From positions 1 through 34,172 of the forward strand of contig DASZCR010000300.1 of the NCBI GenBank assembly GCA_035942915.1: a DNA stretch of 34,172 nucleotides. Reading direction: 5' to 3'. A program made the position numbers and the translations under genes. The number at the start of each line of letters is the position of its first letter. Position 1 is the stretch's first letter. This DNA is from DASZCR01 sp035942915. GTDB taxonomy: Bacteria > Acidobacteriota > Blastocatellia > Pyrinomonadales > Pyrinomonadaceae. Of the stretch, positions 32,560-34,172 are shown one piece after another. The notes beneath the pieces are model-generated. The model was not told the DNA's origin, ran no database searches, and was given only the letters and a program-made list of their open reading frames with translations.

Positions 32560-32923
32560 GCGAAGCACTCGGTTTTCACAGATAGCGTCAGACCGCAGCC
32601 TGAAGCCCACCAGGACGCCCGCAGCTTAACACAGCAGTCGGCATAAAGCAACGCAGCAGTGTGAGTTGCGGGTGAAACGGGGTGTCCAAAGAGGGCTTCT
32701 TTGTGCCCAACATAGAAAAACAGTTGAAGTCACAAGAGACGCTATGTTAGAGTGCTTTGGGAGTTCGCGATGGCCTGTCCGTCGCCTCTGACTCGCCGGT
32801 GCGTGCGGCCTACCGGGGCGAGCAAACTCCTTTCAAATCTTCCCTTTAAGTTCTTTAGCGGATGCCCCCGGCCGCCCACCCTTTCCCACCAGTCCGCTCC
32901 TGCAAGAGAAAGAGCCTGTACGA
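32560..32923. other. Divergent intergenic region upstream of mglB
   Basis: A 364-base gap between the TPR gene (-) and mglB (+). It is less GC-rich around 32690-32760. It contains the 7-bp inverted pair AACATAG (32709-32715) and CTATGTT (32742-32748), which may mark an operator or promoter. TTGAAG (32724) and TATGTT (32743) are too close (13 bases) for a standard promoter. A short leader open frame at 32752-32964 has no family features. Confidence 0.5.
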
Positions 32924-33406
32924 ATGACGGACACTCCCATCATAATGCACGAGCAGCAGTATGAGCAGATAGTCTCTGTGCTCTCGAAGCTGCGCCTGGA
33001 CTCGTCTTCGCGGGTCGTCTTTCTGGTCGATAAGAACGGCCAGCAGATAGCCGTGCAGGGAGACGTGGGTAATTTAGACACAACCAGTCTGGCCTCTCTG
33101 GCGGCGGGAAACGTAGCGGCGACGGGCGGCATGGCGCGTCTCATCGGCGAGAAGGAGTTCCCGACGCTGTCGCACGAGGGCGAGCGCGAGAGCATACACA
33201 TCTGCATCATCTCGCGCGTCCTGCTGGTGGTGGTCTTCGACGAGCGTTCGAGCCTCGGTCTCGTCAAACTGCGGGTCAAGCAGGCGGCGCGCGAGTTGGC
33301 CGCCATCTTCGAGGAGATTGCTCGCGCCTCGGCCGAGAAGAAGGACGCCGAGGACGCGCTCTTCGCCGAAATCACCGACGAAGACATCGACAGTCTATTC
33401 AACTAG
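32924..33406 (+). CDS. mglB: MglB-type Roadblock/LC7 protein
   Basis: A 160-residue Roadblock/LC7 protein, the expected GTPase-activating partner of MglA. The Roadblock domain (about 10-125) shows YEQIVSVLSKLRLDSSSRVV, FLVDKNGQQIAVQGD and SLAALAAGN-like SLASLAAGNVAATGGMARLI. It goes on with GEKEFPTLSHEGERESIHIC and SRVLLVVVFDERSSLGLVKL. The tail from about 130 is helical and acidic, ending DEDIDSLF. In Myxococcus, MglB sits at the lagging pole and switches off MglA; in other phyla the pair may set polarity, type IV pilus activity or other spatial processes. The stop TAG overlaps the first base of repeat R4. No motility gene is in view. Confidence 0.93.
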   Translation: MTDTPIIMHEQQYEQIVSVLSKLRLDSSSRVVFLVDKNGQQIAVQGDVGNLDTTSLASLAAGNVAATGGMARLIGEKEFPTLSHEGERESIHICIISRVLLVVVFDERSSLGLVKLRVKQAARELAAIFEEIARASAEKKDAEDALFAEITDEDIDSLFN

Positions 33407-33509
33407 TGATAGGTGATAAGTAATAGGTGATAAGAGAAAGCCCGTTCCTTATCCTATCACTCATCACTCATCACTCATCACCCATCATCTATCACCCATC
33501 TCTTATCAC
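33405..33509 (+). repeat. Heptamer inverted-repeat element R4, between mglB and mglA
   Basis: AGTGATAGGTGATAAG, TAATAGG and TGATAAGAG units on the left; core AAAGCCCGTTCCTTATCC; then CTATCACTCATCAC, several TCATCAC units, CCATCATC and finally CTTATCAC on the right. It starts inside the mglB stop codon TAG (33404-33406) and ends eight bases before the mglA ATG (33518). The core, read along the genes, matches R3 read along its own genes (AAGAGAAA..CCGTTC). The element fills the whole gap in the two-gene operon. Confidence 0.95.
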
Positions 33510-33517
33510 GGGTTAAT

Positions 33518-34102
33518 ATGACTTTCATCAACTACGCTTCCCGCGAAATCAACTGCAAAATCGTCTACTACGGCCCCGGACTGTGCGGCAAGACGACCAA
33601 CCTGCAATACATCTACGACTCGACCGCTCCGGCCTCGAAGGGCAAGCTCATCAGCCTCGCCACAGAGACCGACCGCACGCTCTTCTTCGACTTCATGCCG
33701 CTCGAACTCGGCACCGTGCGCGGCTTCAAGACGCGCTTTCATCTCTACACAGTGCCCGGTCAGGTCTTCTACGACGCCTCGCGCAAGCTGATTCTGAAGG
33801 GCGTAGACGGCGTCGTCTTCGTCGCCGACTCGCAGGAGGAGCGCATGGACGCCAACGTCGAGTCGCTCTACAACCTCGAAGAGAACCTACAGTCGAACGG
33901 CTACGACCTCCTAAAAATTCCTTACGTCCTGCAACTGAACAAGCGCGACCTGCCGAACGTCGTCCCGGCCGAAGAATTGGTCGCCGAACTCAAACGCAAG
34001 GACGAGCCCGTCCACGAGGCCGTCGCCTCGAAAGGAACCGGCGTCTTCGACACACTGAAGTCGGTCGCCAAGCAGGTGCTCACAGAGTTGCGCAAGAGCT
34101 AG
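33518..34102 (+). CDS. mglA: MglA-family small Ras-like GTPase
   Basis: A 194-residue GTPase of the MglA family. The N-terminus MTFINYASREINCKIVYYGP leads into the P-loop GPGLCGKTTN (about 20-29). Other elements are STAPASKGKLISLATETDRT, the FFDFMPLELG and GFKTRFHLYTVPGQVFYD switch region (PGQ replaces the Ras DxxG), and LNKRD (nucleotide-base motif). The sequence is close to what I know of Myxococcus MglA, including YDASRKLILKGVDGVVFVAD and VFDTLKSVAKQVLTEL. MglA in GTP form marks the leading pole and controls gliding or type IV pili there; its job in this lineage is inferred. No Shine-Dalgarno is seen before the ATG: the eight bases between it and R4 are GGGTTAAT. It probably depends on mglB translation. 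Confidence 0.96.
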   Translation: MTFINYASREINCKIVYYGPGLCGKTTNLQYIYDSTAPASKGKLISLATETDRTLFFDFMPLELGTVRGFKTRFHLYTVPGQVFYDASRKLILKGVDGVVFVADSQEERMDANVESLYNLEENLQSNGYDLLKIPYVLQLNKRDLPNVVPAEELVAELKRKDEPVHEAVASKGTGVFDTLKSVAKQVLTELRKS

Positions 34103-34113
34103 GCCGTTTCGAA

Positions 34114-34172
34114 AGTGATAGGTGATGGGTGATGGGTGATAGGAAAGAGCCTTCTTCCTATCACCCATCACC
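34114..34172 (+). repeat. Heptamer inverted-repeat element R5, cut by the window end
   Basis: AGTGATAGG, two GTGATGG units and GTGATAGG on the left; core AAAGAGCCTTCTTCC; then CTATCACCCATCACC to the last base. It starts 12 bases after the mglA stop. Part of the right arm may lie outside the window. Confidence 0.93.

Noticed and set aside
33405..33509. CRISPR-like array
   Set aside because: Units are only seven bases, contiguous and without unique spacers, and they reverse orientation across a core. No cas gene is present.

Overview
The window is about 34 kb of GC-rich bacterial chromosome, densely coding on both strands. I see no tRNA, rRNA, CRISPR array, prophage or transposase. The gene mix suggests an Acidobacteriota member, perhaps of the Blastocatellia type. 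It includes carboxypeptidase-regulatory-domain secreted proteins, zinc-ribbon/FHA/Ser-Thr-kinase signalling, a MglA/MglB GTPase pair, a YIP1 membrane protein and a methylmalonyl-CoA mutase tail. This placement is an inference from gene content; no marker gene proves it.

Layout. Positions 1-3390 (+): the end of a methylmalonyl-CoA mutase large subunit, two Dpp/Opp-type ABC ATPases overlapping by ATGA, and a YIP1-family membrane protein closed by a strong terminator. Positions 3483-8610 (-): a MacAB-like export operon (adaptor, ATPase, two FtsX-type permeases). Positions 9061-15884 (+): five co-directional genes that look like one phospho-signalling module: zinc ribbon-FHA, zinc ribbon-kinase-zinc ribbon-FHA, RDD membrane protein, zinc ribbon-TM-TPR, and FHA-GAF-PP2C phosphatase. 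A small coiled-coil protein follows. Positions 16354-20113 (-): a helix-hairpin-helix protein matching only the front of DNA polymerase X, a PcrA/UvrD helicase, and an isochorismatase-fold hydrolase. Positions 20248-23933 (-): two tandem secreted proteins made of CarboxypepD_reg-like domains. Positions 24219-26755 (+): an S9A oligopeptidase and an LprI-like secreted protein. Positions 26873-32559 (-): glmS, glmU and yvcK/glmR (UDP-GlcNAc synthesis and its regulator), preceded by a TPR protein with a histone-H1-like tail. Positions 32924-34102 (+): mglB and mglA.

The most unusual signal is non-coding. Five intergenic elements are built from tandem heptamers GTGATRG facing their reverse complements CYATCAC across a short conserved core. 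They lie at 4753-4849, 19442-19559, 28754-28853, 33405-33509 and 34114-34172. Four begin at or inside the stop codon of the upstream gene. Their polarity follows transcription in every case, and several fill the only gap between genes of one operon. A second hairpin family (6199-6235 and 20173-20229) looks like U-tract terminators with a shared core, and a third type lies at 16978-17016. Together they suggest a dispersed repeat system that punctuates operons at gene ends.
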